DNA of 64,000 nucleotides from Mucilaginibacter pankratovii (GTDB lineage Bacteria > Bacteroidota > Bacteroidia > Sphingobacteriales > Sphingobacteriaceae), in contig NZ_JACWMY010000015.1 in NCBI RefSeq assembly GCF_014773265.1, forward strand, positions 124,001 to 188,000, given 5' to 3'. Each line of letters starts with the position of its first letter. Within the stretch, counting starts at the first letter, position 1. Shown here in pieces: positions 51,770 through 60,619 of the stretch. The notes beneath the pieces are model-generated. The model made no database searches, had not been told where the DNA came from, and saw nothing but the letters and a program-made list of their open reading frames with translations. The position numbers and the translations under genes are program-made.

Positions 51770-52516
51770 TTACTGGTATATTTTTTTCAGGTCTTCCTTT
51801 GCTTTGGCAAACCATTGCCGGTTGCTCTTTTTTTCTACCGCGCTCAGGTGGGGCTGCTCCTCCAGCATATCGGTGAAGATCTTTTCGGCGTCTTCTATCC
51901 TATCCTGCCTTATCAAAAACAGCCCGTATTGATAACGCTGTTCAAAATAAGAGTATCGCCCCTTCATGGCTTTAAATTCGTTTTCGGCGGCATCTGTATC
52001 GCCTAATTGTTCCAGCGCCATGGCGTATAAAATATGCGCCCGGGAGCGGGCAAATTGCGGCAGTTTATAAAGTTTTTTGGCGATGGGGAGAATCTCGGCA
52101 TAACGTTCCAGCTTGTAATAAGCCACTATCAACTGCGCCATTACGTGCTCGTTCTCGTCGAAGGCCCCCGTGAGGCTGGCTTTGTAAATATCAACCGCCT
52201 TTTCGGTAAAGCCGGCATCTAAATAAGCATCCGCGAGTTTGATCCGGTTGGCGAAGGTATCGGTAAACCTAACTTCCTCTTCCAGCCGCTGCAGTTTAAC
52301 GCCGGGGTTAAATACCGCCTTCACATCTATTTTAGGCGCGTTGATGCGCCGGTTATTTAGCACTTCCTGGTAAAGGTAAATGCAGCTGCCAATAACCGGT
52401 AAAAATATAATAAGGTAGATCCACTTTTGAAGCGTACCATTACGGTATGCATGGAATGCACATATGGCCTGCAAACCTACGGGTATATAATACAGATAGT
52501 CGCCATGCAAAAACAT
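51770..52516 (-). CDS. Membrane-anchored TPR protein
   Basis: A 248-residue protein with two short N-terminal hydrophobic segments (about 8-24 and 31-50), the second ending in IYLYQEV. The remaining 190 residues form tetratricopeptide-like helical repeats (ANRIKLADAYLDAGFTEKAVDIY, AHILYAMALEQLGDTDAAENEF, QYGLFLIRQDRIEDAEKIF). The repeats probably face the cytoplasm and scaffold proteins. Partner unknown. It is separated from the GH35 gene by 68 bases. Confidence 0.8.
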   Translation of the reverse strand: MFLHGDYLYYIPVGLQAICAFHAYRNGTLQKWIYLIIFLPVIGSCIYLYQEVLNNRRINAPKIDVKAVFNPGVKLQRLEEEVRFTDTFANRIKLADAYLDAGFTEKAVDIYKASLTGAFDENEHVMAQLIVAYYKLERYAEILPIAKKLYKLPQFARSRAHILYAMALEQLGDTDAAENEFKAMKGRYSYFEQRYQYGLFLIRQDRIEDAEKIFTDMLEEQPHLSAVEKKSNRQWFAKAKEDLKKIYQ

Positions 52517-52584
52517 ACGAAGGGGCTTTATTGTGATAACGTACCCAAAAATATAAAAATACCGCGCTTAGCAGCATTTTTATG

Positions 52585-54426
52585 TTAATCTTTTTGCAGT
52601 TCGTTCAGTACGGAGTGGTCAAAGGTTGATAGCTCGGTATGGCCGCTCTTCAACTGGTCGAAAACAACCACTTCGTTTGTGCCTTTTTTTAACCAAACGG
52701 CTGGTACGTAAAGCGTTTGCTGCGGGCCAATTTGCCAGTACTTGCCCAGGTTATGCCCATTGATAAATACAAAACCTTTACCAAAGCCGTGCATATCCAG
52801 GTAGGTATCGCCCACACCGCGCAGCGAAAATGTGCCACGGTATAGGGCGGGCTGCTCTATTTCATCTCCCGTTTGTGCAGGCAAATATTTCATACCCGCA
52901 AGCGAAGTAAATGGGAATTTATACATCTTCCAGCCAAGCAGTTCCTGCCCGTTAAGGGTAACTTTATCAGTAATACCCTGGCGGTTATCGGTTAGGTACG
53001 GGCCGTAGTTAATGCGGCCGTTGTTCTCCACCAAAATATCCAGCACGCTATTGGCTGTTGGGTTATTCAATTGCAGCGAATCCAGTTTCAACCTTCTATC
53101 CAGCACACTGATGCGTTTGCCGTTGAGGTAAACAGTTGCGTAATCGCGCAGTTCTTTAATTTTAAGCAGACCACTTGCAGCATCTTTTAAGGTGGTACGG
53201 TAGAGCACAAAACCGTATCCCTGGTCTATGTCCTCAAAGCTCAGTGGTTTTTCGGATTCTACCGGGAGCCCCAAATTGCTGAACAGGTTTGCCTTACCCG
53301 TTAATTTGATCACCTCCAAAGCAAAGGTCATCCGTTTTTTACCTGGCACATCGGGCAAGGTTTGGCCCTGCGGCAGGTGTTTGGCTATGATATCCCTAAA
53401 CTTGAAGTATTTTGGTGTAGGGTCACCTGCTTCGTTTAAAGGTGCATCATAGTCATAGCTGGTTGTTTGCGGCGAATAAGCTTCGCTTTTGCTCATGTTA
53501 GCGCCGTTCATAAAATCGCGCGTGGTACCGCCATGGAACATGTACATGTTTATGGAAATGCCGGCAGCTAAAACTTCATCCAGCTTTTTTGCATCCGCCT
53601 CGGCATTGCTGCCGCTGTGGGGCTTGCCCCAGCTATCAAACCAACCCGGGTACCACTCCGCTATGTAATACGGACCTTTGCCATTATGGTATTTGTTGAT
53701 GAGGTCTTTTACTTTTTTAGGGTCGTCTTCGCCGTTTACGGCAGGCAAAAAGCCCGGCAGGTAACCGGCAGGCATTTGCGATGGCCCATCGCAGGTAAAC
53801 AAAACGCCATCAAAACCAGCCTCGCGAAAGATCTTTTCGTTTTGGGCCAGGTATTGCTTATCGTTACTGTATGATCCGTATTCGTTCTCTATCTGCACCA
53901 TAATGATGTTACCGCCATGGGTAACCAACAACGGCGAAAGCTGCTTGCCCAGTTGCAGCACATAGTTGCGGTAAGCATCCATAAATTTAGGGTCGAGGCT
54001 GCGTACTTTAAGGGTTTTATCTTTTAGCAGCCACCATGGGTAGCCACCAAATTCCCATTCGGCGCAGGCGTAAGGGCTTGGGCGCATTACCACCCACATA
54101 CCTTCCTCTTTAGCTATCTGCGCAAACTGTGCAATATTTTTGTTGCCGCTAAAATCATACTGCCCCTGCACCATTTCGTGCGCGTTCCAAAACACATACA
54201 TGCCTATGGTATTCAGGCCCATGGCTTTTGCCATTTTTATGCGTTGGCGCCAGTTATCTTCGGGGATGCGGGTGTAATGCATTTCGCCCGAGATGATCTG
54301 CAAGGGTTTTCCATCCAGCATAAAAGTGCTGTCGCCAAGGGCGAAGGTATGGGTAGCTGTTTGGGCATTGCTTAGCGTTAGGCCACCGAAAAACAGGGCG
54401 GAGCAAATAAGTATCTTCTTCAACAT
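52585..54426 (-). CDS. Secreted GH35 beta-galactosidase
   Basis: A 613-residue glycoside hydrolase family 35 enzyme with a signal peptide (about 1-21). The catalytic barrel starts ISGEMHYTRIPEDNWRQRI; the acid/base Glu is in IMVQIENEYGSY (about 185) and the nucleophile Glu in YIAEWYPGWFDSWG (about 258). C-terminal beta-sandwich domains follow (GYGFVLYRTTL; FVFINGHNLGKYWQIGPQ). It releases terminal beta-galactose from glycans or plant polymers. Its start lies 14 bases after the parC stop, so it is likely co-transcribed with parC, an unexpected pairing. Confidence 0.94.
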   Translation of the reverse strand: MLKKILICSALFFGGLTLSNAQTATHTFALGDSTFMLDGKPLQIISGEMHYTRIPEDNWRQRIKMAKAMGLNTIGMYVFWNAHEMVQGQYDFSGNKNIAQFAQIAKEEGMWVVMRPSPYACAEWEFGGYPWWLLKDKTLKVRSLDPKFMDAYRNYVLQLGKQLSPLLVTHGGNIIMVQIENEYGSYSNDKQYLAQNEKIFREAGFDGVLFTCDGPSQMPAGYLPGFLPAVNGEDDPKKVKDLINKYHNGKGPYYIAEWYPGWFDSWGKPHSGSNAEADAKKLDEVLAAGISINMYMFHGGTTRDFMNGANMSKSEAYSPQTTSYDYDAPLNEAGDPTPKYFKFRDIIAKHLPQGQTLPDVPGKKRMTFALEVIKLTGKANLFSNLGLPVESEKPLSFEDIDQGYGFVLYRTTLKDAASGLLKIKELRDYATVYLNGKRISVLDRRLKLDSLQLNNPTANSVLDILVENNGRINYGPYLTDNRQGITDKVTLNGQELLGWKMYKFPFTSLAGMKYLPAQTGDEIEQPALYRGTFSLRGVGDTYLDMHGFGKGFVFINGHNLGKYWQIGPQQTLYVPAVWLKKGTNEVVVFDQLKSGHTELSTFDHSVLNELQKD

Positions 54427-54440
54427 TTCTATTTCACAAA

Positions 54441-57269
54441 TTAAAATAAGCCCAGCTGGCCCTTGTCGTCAATTTCGATATCATCCGGGTTGGTTATCTC
54501 GAAGTCTACCTTTTTGGATTGCACCGATGGAGGAGTTGATTCCTCCGATTTTGATTCCACCGATTCAGAATTTGATTTTACCGATTCGGATGGTTTTGTT
54601 GGCTCCACCGGTTTAACTGGTTCGTCAGATTTAACGGGGGCCGGGGCCGATTGTTGTTCAGTCGGGGCATCGGCTATCGGGCTACCCTCACCTCCTGGGG
54701 TAATTTCGGGGCCTTCCGGTCCATCCGGCTGGGTATCGCCTTCTTCTTCAGTATCATCGTCTTCGCCGGCAATCAACTCCACCGATTTTACCTGGTGAAT
54801 AGATACCTTATTGCCCATGGCTTTCATGCCTTTTATATCGATCAGGTCGGTCAAATTCAGTTCGGCGGTTTCGGGTACCAGTGCCTTACCTTTCAGTTGC
54901 TCCACCTTAACCATCGGCTGTTTTGCGCTTGTAATGATAATGAGCTTTGACCCCGGCTCATCGCTGATGATGCTGGTTTGTTTGCCGATAACGGTATTCT
55001 CAAACACAAAGCGTTTCACCATGTAATTCTTGGATTTGCCATCGTAATGCACCACCGCGAATACTTTGGCCGGGTCGTATTTTTCAATAACGATCATCTT
55101 ATCGTCGAAGTGGTTGTTCAGATCGAAACTGGTGAGTTCGTAGGTACCGTTGCTGAAAATATTCAGGATGCGGTCGTCGCCATCAAATTCGCCCAGATAT
55201 TTACCGCGGCCATCAGCGTTGAGGCGTTTTAGGATCTCATCGTACCAGATCTTACGACCAGCTAATGTAGAGATGCCTTTACTTTTCAACAGCACTTTTT
55301 TTACCGGGTACTTGGTAACCATGTTACCCATCGAGCCACGGCCTTTGATGGTAAGCGCCGCAAAATCCTCATCAAAATTCAGTTTTTTGAGTTTAGCGTG
55401 TGGCTTTAACTGTACGTTGACGATCTCTGCCTCCCCATTGGGGTTGGCAGTGAAGTACAGCATTTTCGAGCCTTTGGTACCCTTGGTCAGGTCGTACTCC
55501 TTATCACGGGTGATGCCCGTTACCGAGAAGCGTTTGATATAGCTTACCCCGCTTTGCCCGTCTTTATAGATCATATTGTACACGGTGCGCTCGTCGTTCT
55601 TTTTAAATACGGCAACATGCAGAATATCTTTCCCCACAAAAACCTTGTCCTGTACGCGGGTAACCACAAATTTGCCGTCCTCGCGGAATACGATGATCTC
55701 ATCGATATCTGAACAATCGCCTACAAACTCGTCCTTCTTTAAACCAGAGCCTATAAAGCCGTCGATACGGTTTACGTATAACTTTATATTAGCCAGTGCC
55801 ACTTGTGATGCTTCCACCTTATCAAAGGTGCGCAGCTCGGTTTTGCGGCCGCGGTCTTTACCGTATTTATCGCGGAGCTTTTCAAACCAGGCGATGGTAT
55901 AATCGGTAAGGTGTTTAAGATGATGTTTTACCTGTTTTATTTCGGCCTCGAGGTTTTTGATCTGCTCATCCGTCTTTTTAAAATCAAAACGGGTGATGCT
56001 GCTCATCGGCTTATCGATCAGCTTCTTATAATCCTCCGGCAAAATTTCGCGATAAAACAGCGGGAAGAAAGGCGTAAACAAGCGGGTTAATGCCTCTACT
56101 ACCAGCTCAAAGGTTGATGAACCCTCGTAATCGGGGTGTTTGTACATCCCCTCCTGGATAAAGATCTTAAGCAGCGAGCTGAAGAAGATCTTTTCCATCA
56201 GTTCCTTCAGCTTGATATCCAGCTCCTGCTTCAGCAACTCGCGCGTGTAAACGGTACTTTCAACCAGCATATCGTTCACGCTCATAAAGCGCGGCTTGTC
56301 TGATTGAATTACACAGGTATTTGGCGATATGGAAACCTCACAATCGGTAAAAGCGTATAGGGCGTCGATAGTCACATCGGGCGAAATGCCCGGCGCCAGG
56401 TGGATCACGATCTCCACGTTTTGCGCAGTGTTATCCTCTATCTTTTTTATCTTGATCTTACCCTTATCATTGGCGGATATTACGCTATCTATTAAGCTGC
56501 CGGTGGTAGTGGTAAAAGGGATCTCGGTAATGGTAAGCGTTTTTTTATCGCGTTCCACAATTTTGGCGCGCACACGGATCCTGCCGCCGCGCTGGCCTTC
56601 GTTGTATGCCGAAGCATCGGCCATGCCACCGGTTGGGAAATCGGGCAGTAAATTGGGGCGGATACCTTTCAGCGATGCAATAGAAGCATCGAGGAGTTCG
56701 ATAAAGTTATGCGGTAAGATCTTGGTAGCCAAACCCACTGCAATACCTTCGGCACCCTGCGCCAGCAGCAACGGGAACTTTACGGGCAGCGTAATAGGCT
56801 CGCGGTTACGGCCATCATAACTGGCCTGCCAAACCGTGGTATCGGGGTTAAAAACAACATCAAGCGCAAATTTTGAAAGGCGCGCCTCGATATAACGGGG
56901 GGCAGCTGCCGAGTCGCCGGTTACGGGGTCGCCCCAGTTGCCCTGGCAATCTATCAGCAGGTTCTTTTGCCCTATCTGCACCATGGCATCGCCTATGGAA
57001 GCATCACCATGCGGGTGGTACTTCATGGTATTACCGATGACGTTGGCGGCCTTGTTAAAGCGCCCGTCGTCCATCTCCTTCAGTGAGTGCAGGATACGGC
57101 GCTGTACCGGTTTTAAACCATCATTTATATGCGGAACGGCACGGTCGAGGATCACATAGGATGCATAGTCCAGGAACCAGTTTTCGTAAAGTCCGTCGAG
57201 GGTGGTGATGGTGTGAAGTTTGTCTTCAGTATTATCAGGAATATTATCAGGATGCAGATCGTCACTCAT
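54441..57269 (-). CDS. parC: DNA topoisomerase IV subunit A
   Basis: The DNA-cleaving subunit of the type II topoisomerase that unlinks daughter chromosomes. The 942-residue protein has the cleavage domain with the active-site Tyr in APRYIEARLSKFA (about 125), a tower and coiled coil (EIKQVKHHLKHLTDYTIAW), and a C-terminal beta-pinwheel. Beyond residue 840 there is a long, probably disordered tail rich in Ser, Pro, Glu and Lys, ending in IDDKGQLGLF. The end QLGLF resembles the pentapeptide with which proteins bind the sliding clamp. parE is 3.4 kb upstream on the same strand. Confidence 0.95.
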   Translation of the reverse strand: MSDDLHPDNIPDNTEDKLHTITTLDGLYENWFLDYASYVILDRAVPHINDGLKPVQRRILHSLKEMDDGRFNKAANVIGNTMKYHPHGDASIGDAMVQIGQKNLLIDCQGNWGDPVTGDSAAAPRYIEARLSKFALDVVFNPDTTVWQASYDGRNREPITLPVKFPLLLAQGAEGIAVGLATKILPHNFIELLDASIASLKGIRPNLLPDFPTGGMADASAYNEGQRGGRIRVRAKIVERDKKTLTITEIPFTTTTGSLIDSVISANDKGKIKIKKIEDNTAQNVEIVIHLAPGISPDVTIDALYAFTDCEVSISPNTCVIQSDKPRFMSVNDMLVESTVYTRELLKQELDIKLKELMEKIFFSSLLKIFIQEGMYKHPDYEGSSTFELVVEALTRLFTPFFPLFYREILPEDYKKLIDKPMSSITRFDFKKTDEQIKNLEAEIKQVKHHLKHLTDYTIAWFEKLRDKYGKDRGRKTELRTFDKVEASQVALANIKLYVNRIDGFIGSGLKKDEFVGDCSDIDEIIVFREDGKFVVTRVQDKVFVGKDILHVAVFKKNDERTVYNMIYKDGQSGVSYIKRFSVTGITRDKEYDLTKGTKGSKMLYFTANPNGEAEIVNVQLKPHAKLKKLNFDEDFAALTIKGRGSMGNMVTKYPVKKVLLKSKGISTLAGRKIWYDEILKRLNADGRGKYLGEFDGDDRILNIFSNGTYELTSFDLNNHFDDKMIVIEKYDPAKVFAVVHYDGKSKNYMVKRFVFENTVIGKQTSIISDEPGSKLIIITSAKQPMVKVEQLKGKALVPETAELNLTDLIDIKGMKAMGNKVSIHQVKSVELIAGEDDDTEEEGDTQPDGPEGPEITPGGEGSPIADAPTEQQSAPAPVKSDEPVKPVEPTKPSESVKSNSESVESKSEESTPPSVQSKKVDFEITNPDDIEIDDKGQLGLF

Positions 57270-57314
57270 TCTTCAGCAAAAAATTTGGATGGGTAAAGAT
57301 AGGATAATGTGCAG

Positions 57315-57332
57315 ATATGCGGATGTGCAGAT
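57315..57332. repeat. Repeat ATCTGCACATCCGCATAT upstream of parC
   Basis: On the minus strand, the same 18 bases as upstream of ftsY (24813), with further ATCTGCACAT phrases on both sides; about 46 bases before the parC start. Confidence 0.6.
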
Positions 57333-57395
57333 GTGCAGATTTTATGCACAATACAAGGCAAGTGTTGATACTAAAAAGACAACATGCAGGTATCT

Positions 57396-57911
57396 TTACC
57401 CCTCCCTCAACTTCTTCTTCTCTCTCAACATCATTCCATAATCCATCCGTCTCAGTGCAGCGTTCACCGTGCTTACTATCCGGTTCGCCCGCGTCTCGGG
57501 CGTTTTGGCATCGTTTATCCATTTGATAAAATACCCCCGGTGCGATTTGGTGATGCTGTTGAAATAATCGGCCGCTTCGGGTTCAAAATCAAAACATTCC
57601 TGCAGGTCTTCGGGCACTTCCAGCTTAAAATCAACATCAAATTCCAGCCGCACCCGCAGCATGGCGCCCCGCTCCTTACGGACAGCTTTACGGATCTCCT
57701 TTCGCAATGCCATAATGTGTTTGCCTTCGCCCATGGGCATCAGGCTCATGCCGGCTATAGGCAGCTCATCTAAAAATCCCCGCACGCGGAAAGAGCGCTT
57801 ATCATTAGGTTTTAGTTCCGCCGCAACATCTGCCGGAATCTCAATATACGTCCAGCCGGTTTTATCGCCGTACTCGTTGAATTGCAAAATAATGGTATTA
57901 AAGTCAAACAT
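57396..57911 (-). CDS. DUF1905 / YdeI-OmdA family protein
   Basis: A 171-residue cytoplasmic protein with two parts: a DUF1905 beta-barrel (about 1-95; WTYIEIPADVAAELK, SFRVRGFLDELP) and a C-terminal bacteriocin-protection/OmdA helical motif (about 110-160; FDFEPEAADYFNSITKSHRGYFIKWI and TPETRANRI). Proteins of this layout are widespread; some are named after protection from bacteriocins, but their mechanism is unknown. Single gene. Confidence 0.85.
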   Translation of the reverse strand: MFDFNTIILQFNEYGDKTGWTYIEIPADVAAELKPNDKRSFRVRGFLDELPIAGMSLMPMGEGKHIMALRKEIRKAVRKERGAMLRVRLEFDVDFKLEVPEDLQECFDFEPEAADYFNSITKSHRGYFIKWINDAKTPETRANRIVSTVNAALRRMDYGMMLREKKKLREG

Positions 57912-58048
57912 GATGCGAATTTAGGCGATTATGACGGCAAATGTTAAATGTTTGTTAAATGTGAATATTTAACACTTTAAGGTGTAACACATCGGTAAGT
58001 GGACGCATCTTATAGATATAAAATCAAAACCAAATAACTTATAATATC

Positions 58049-58477
58049 ATGAAAAATTTAAAATCAATCATCCTCGGATTAGCCCTGTTAGTAGTGTGCG
58101 GCGCAGTTAAAGCAAATCCAATTCCAGATAACGAAAGCCTTACCGCTACCCATGCCGTAAACACTTACGTAGATGCCATTACCCGCGGCAAATTAGCCGG
58201 CCTGAACGACGTGCTGGACCAAACGGTAAAGTTTAGCATGCTGCGTGGCAAAAAAATGTTAAGCTTTGATAAAAAGCAAATGATGGAGTTTTTTAAAGGC
58301 GACAAAAACGTAGAGCAAACCTGCACTACCAGCACCGATATAGTAGAAAGCAATGCCGATATTAAAGTGGTAAAAGTGGATATGAAATATGATGGCTTTA
58401 CCCGCAGCAACTATGTAACCGTTACCAACACCGGCGATGGCTGGAAGATAACCAACGTGTACAGCGTTTTTAAATAG
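58049..58477 (+). CDS. Secreted NTF2-like protein (lumazine-binding-like)
   Basis: A 142-residue protein with a signal peptide (about 1-22, ending VKA) and one NTF2-like cone-shaped domain: ATHAVNTYVDAITRGKLAGLNDVLDQTVKFSML, FFKG, and the C-terminal strands VKVDMKYDGFTRSNYVTVT and GDGWKITNVYSV. It fits the Lumazine_bd_2 / DUF4440-like group. Ligand or enzymatic activity unknown. The upstream 130 bases are AT-rich and hold a GTTAAAT/ATTTAAC inverted repeat. Confidence 0.78.
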   Translation: MKNLKSIILGLALLVVCGAVKANPIPDNESLTATHAVNTYVDAITRGKLAGLNDVLDQTVKFSMLRGKKMLSFDKKQMMEFFKGDKNVEQTCTTSTDIVESNADIKVVKVDMKYDGFTRSNYVTVTNTGDGWKITNVYSVFK

Positions 58478-58507
58478 TTTTTTAGTTTAGTTTAGTGTTT
58501 AAGTGTG

Positions 58508-58536
58508 AGGCGCCCCGAGGTATCGGGACGCCTTTA
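58508..58536. terminator. Intrinsic terminator between convergent genes
   Basis: AGGCG-CCCGA stem with GGTA loop (one C/A mismatch) and a T-rich tail; serves the NTF2-like gene and possibly the convergent SGNH gene. Confidence 0.75.
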
Positions 58537-59196
58537 TTATTTTACATAGGGCTGTAACACCGCCTGCCATTTATCGTAACCGGTTTTGTTGAGGTGGAGC
58601 AGATCGCCTTCAAACAGGGATGGATCGGGCTTCATAGTTGTTGGGTTCAATATAGCGGACGCTACATCGATATAATAGCCCTTCTTTTTGCTCTTTAAAA
58701 AAGCTTTTATTTTTTTATTGGCTATAGTTACTTCGGGTAAATACTCTGCCCGGCTGGGGCTTGGCTTTATAGCCATGAAATAAATTTCGGCCTTAGGTAA
58801 TCTGCTGCTTAGCATACCCCAAAGTTTGGTAAACTCTGCTGCCACAAAATCGCCGGTGTTGCCGGCGGCAATGTCATTTTCGCCGGCATAGATAAAAACC
58901 TTTTTTGGCCGATAAGGGAACAGGATGTAAGGTGTGTAATAATCCACCAGCTGCTCCAGCGTGCAGCCACCTACCCCCCGGCGGATAATGGGTTGAGCGC
59001 TAAAGCGCTGCTCCAGGTCGGTCCATTTGCGGATGGAGGAGCTGCCGATAAACAAAATACCATTTTTGGGTGGGAATTTAAGGTTGTCCTGATGTTTAAA
59101 ATCGCGGATCTCATTATCAAAAGGGAAGCCGGTTTGCGCGCGGGCGCTGCTGCCTGCTGTAGCTAAAACAAACAGTATGATGATCCTTAATCTCAT
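58537..59196 (-). CDS. Secreted SGNH/GDSL-family hydrolase
   Basis: A 219-residue esterase-like protein with a signal peptide (about 1-20, ending ARA). The SGNH blocks are all visible: Ser in FIGSSSIRKW (about 51), Gly in RRGVGGCTL, Asn in YAGENDIAAG and Asp/His in FEGDLLHLNKTGY near the C-terminus. Related enzymes deacetylate cell-wall or glycan substrates. Its start overlaps the cdd stop by 4 bases, so translation is coupled to cdd. Confidence 0.9.
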   Translation of the reverse strand: MRLRIIILFVLATAGSSARAQTGFPFDNEIRDFKHQDNLKFPPKNGILFIGSSSIRKWTDLEQRFSAQPIIRRGVGGCTLEQLVDYYTPYILFPYRPKKVFIYAGENDIAAGNTGDFVAAEFTKLWGMLSSRLPKAEIYFMAIKPSPSRAEYLPEVTIANKKIKAFLKSKKKGYYIDVASAILNPTTMKPDPSLFEGDLLHLNKTGYDKWQAVLQPYVK

Positions 59197-59687
59197 ATTG
59201 CCTGCGATAACCTTTCTTCAAAAAACATAAAGGGCATCAGGCTGTGTACGCCATCTATCACCCAAACCGGTCCATCTATGCAATATAAGAGCATTTTAAA
59301 AGGGCTGTTTTGGCGTTTTTCGCATTCGGCCATTACCTGCAGGCAGGCACCGCATGATGTTACGGGTTTTAACAGTTCAAACTCATCGGTTTTGGCGGTT
59401 ACCGCCATGCTTATAATAGGGTCATCTGCATGGCTGGTACCCCAATGGAACAGGGCAACCCGCTCGGCGCAAAGGCCCGATGGATAGGCAACGTTCTCCT
59501 GGTTACTGGCATGGATTATTTTACCGCTTTTTAACAGTAAAGCAGCACCCACTCTGAATTTGGAATAGGGGGAATGCGAGGTAGCCAAAGCTTTAACAGC
59601 TTCCTGGCATAGGTTATAGTCGATGCTGTTCAATTCCTCAACAGCATCATATTCTTTAAAAGCTATTTTTATTTCGTGTTCTGTCAT
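59193..59687 (-). CDS. cdd: Cytidine deaminase
   Basis: Deaminates cytidine and deoxycytidine to uridine for pyrimidine salvage. The 164-residue protein has the zinc site CAERVALF (Cys ligand and catalytic Glu, about 72) and the TSCGACLQVMAEC segment (about 109-121) with the other two cysteine ligands. YSKFRVGAALLLKSG is the substrate-binding strand. It overlaps the SGNH hydrolase gene. Confidence 0.95.
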   Translation of the reverse strand: MTEHEIKIAFKEYDAVEELNSIDYNLCQEAVKALATSHSPYSKFRVGAALLLKSGKIIHASNQENVAYPSGLCAERVALFHWGTSHADDPIISMAVTAKTDEFELLKPVTSCGACLQVMAECEKRQNSPFKMLLYCIDGPVWVIDGVHSLMPFMFFEERLSQAI

Positions 59688-59702
59688 GTGGCCTCACCCT
59701 GA

Positions 59703-59719
59703 CCTCTCCATGGGAGAGG
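59703..59719. repeat. Small palindrome CCTCTCC-ATG-GGAGAGG
   Basis: A perfect 7-bp stem with a 3-base loop just upstream of cdd, preceded by CTCACCCTGA. It has the same short-stem, three-base-loop form as units in the hairpin mosaics. Confidence 0.5.
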
Positions 59720-59736
59720 GTTCTTTTTATATTGTG

Positions 59737-59771
59737 AAAAAAAATCCCCCGATCATTTTAAATCGGGGGAT
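59737..59771 (-). terminator. Strong intrinsic terminator after the parE operon
   Basis: On the minus strand ATCCCCCGAT / ATCGGGGGAT is followed by eight T. It ends the unit parE-SUKH-lipoprotein before cdd. Confidence 0.88.
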
Positions 59772-59783
59772 ACAAGGTAAGGC

Positions 59784-60179
59784 TTAGTTTTTGAATTTCC
59801 AAAATTTGACGCTCTCGTCTTCTTTAGAATCCATCATCAATGTGTCTTTCACAAAATAAACCCGCGCACGGTAAGTATACTCGTCGTAATAGATCTTTAT
59901 CGAATCTCCTTTCAGCGTGTACTTGTAAGATTTAAACTGATCAGGGTAATAGATAGAGTCGGGCTTTATTTTTATCGTGGCATTGTTATCCGAGCCATCC
60001 GTCCAGATGCCGTATAGGCTATCCTCAAGCGATGGTTTAGGCGAAAACCCGGATACCCCCGGCAAAAAATCCTGCTTAAGCTTTACCGAGTCCTTGTCAT
60101 ATTTTATTTTTTGGCGCGAATTGCCACAGCTAAAAAAAATAACCAGTAAAAAGGATAAGTAATATATCTTCTTTATCAT
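59784..60179 (-). CDS. Small lipoprotein of unknown function
   Basis: A 131-residue protein with a lipoprotein signal: hydrophobic LSFLLVIFF then lipobox SCG with Cys18. The mature part looks like a small beta-barrel of the lipocalin-like type found in many Bacteroidota (GIWTDGSDNNATIKIKPDSIYY, YKYTLKGDSIKIYYDEYTYRARV, FWKFKN). It starts 6 bases after the SUKH gene and shares its message. Ligand unknown. Confidence 0.75.
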   Translation of the reverse strand: MIKKIYYLSFLLVIFFSCGNSRQKIKYDKDSVKLKQDFLPGVSGFSPKPSLEDSLYGIWTDGSDNNATIKIKPDSIYYPDQFKSYKYTLKGDSIKIYYDEYTYRARVYFVKDTLMMDSKEDESVKFWKFKN

Positions 60180-60185
60180 TTCTAA

Positions 60186-60608
60186 TTAGCTAAAAAATGT
60201 TGCCCCCGAATCTAATCCAATAAGCATCCCGGAAAATGAATCTCCAATTTTGATATGGTATTCGTTATTTAAATCTATAAATGGTGAAATAATTAGCCTG
60301 TGACGACCATGATCAAACATCTCAATACCAATAAACTCTCCACCACCGTTACTGCCTATGGCGATTGTGTTTGGCAACGATTGTAACACGTTATAATCGT
60401 TATTCAGCGACAACAACGTTTCAGCTTTCCAAAGAACCACATATTCCGAGCCTATAAAACCTTCGAACCTCTTGTAATTTAAAGCATAATACCAATAATC
60501 ATCGGGTAGTTTGAAGCCTATTGCCGATTCCAACACGCCGATACTCTCGGCAGATGATACCCCTCTTTCAAAATTATACTTGGTAAATAATTCCTCCAGA
60601 TTAGTCAT
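60186..60608 (-). CDS. SMI1/KNR4 (SUKH) family protein
   Basis: A 140-residue SUKH-superfamily protein: the helix-strand start SIGVLESAIGFKLPDDYWYYALNY is the family signature, followed by FEGF, the central sheet (YVVLWKAETLLSLN) and NTIAIGSNGGGEFIGIEMF. Many SUKH proteins are immunity proteins against polymorphic or contact-dependent toxins, but no toxin gene is near, so this is an orphan. It lies 11 bases after parE and 6 before a lipoprotein gene. Fairly AT-rich. Confidence 0.85.
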   Translation of the reverse strand: MTNLEELFTKYNFERGVSSAESIGVLESAIGFKLPDDYWYYALNYKRFEGFIGSEYVVLWKAETLLSLNNDYNVLQSLPNTIAIGSNGGGEFIGIEMFDHGRHRLIISPFIDLNNEYHIKIGDSFSGMLIGLDSGATFFS

Positions 60609-60619
60609 ACCATACCTGC

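Noticed and set aside
60186..60608. Contact-dependent toxin/immunity locus around the SUKH gene
   Set aside because: No toxin or secretion-related gene lies within reach; only housekeeping genes and a small lipoprotein are near.
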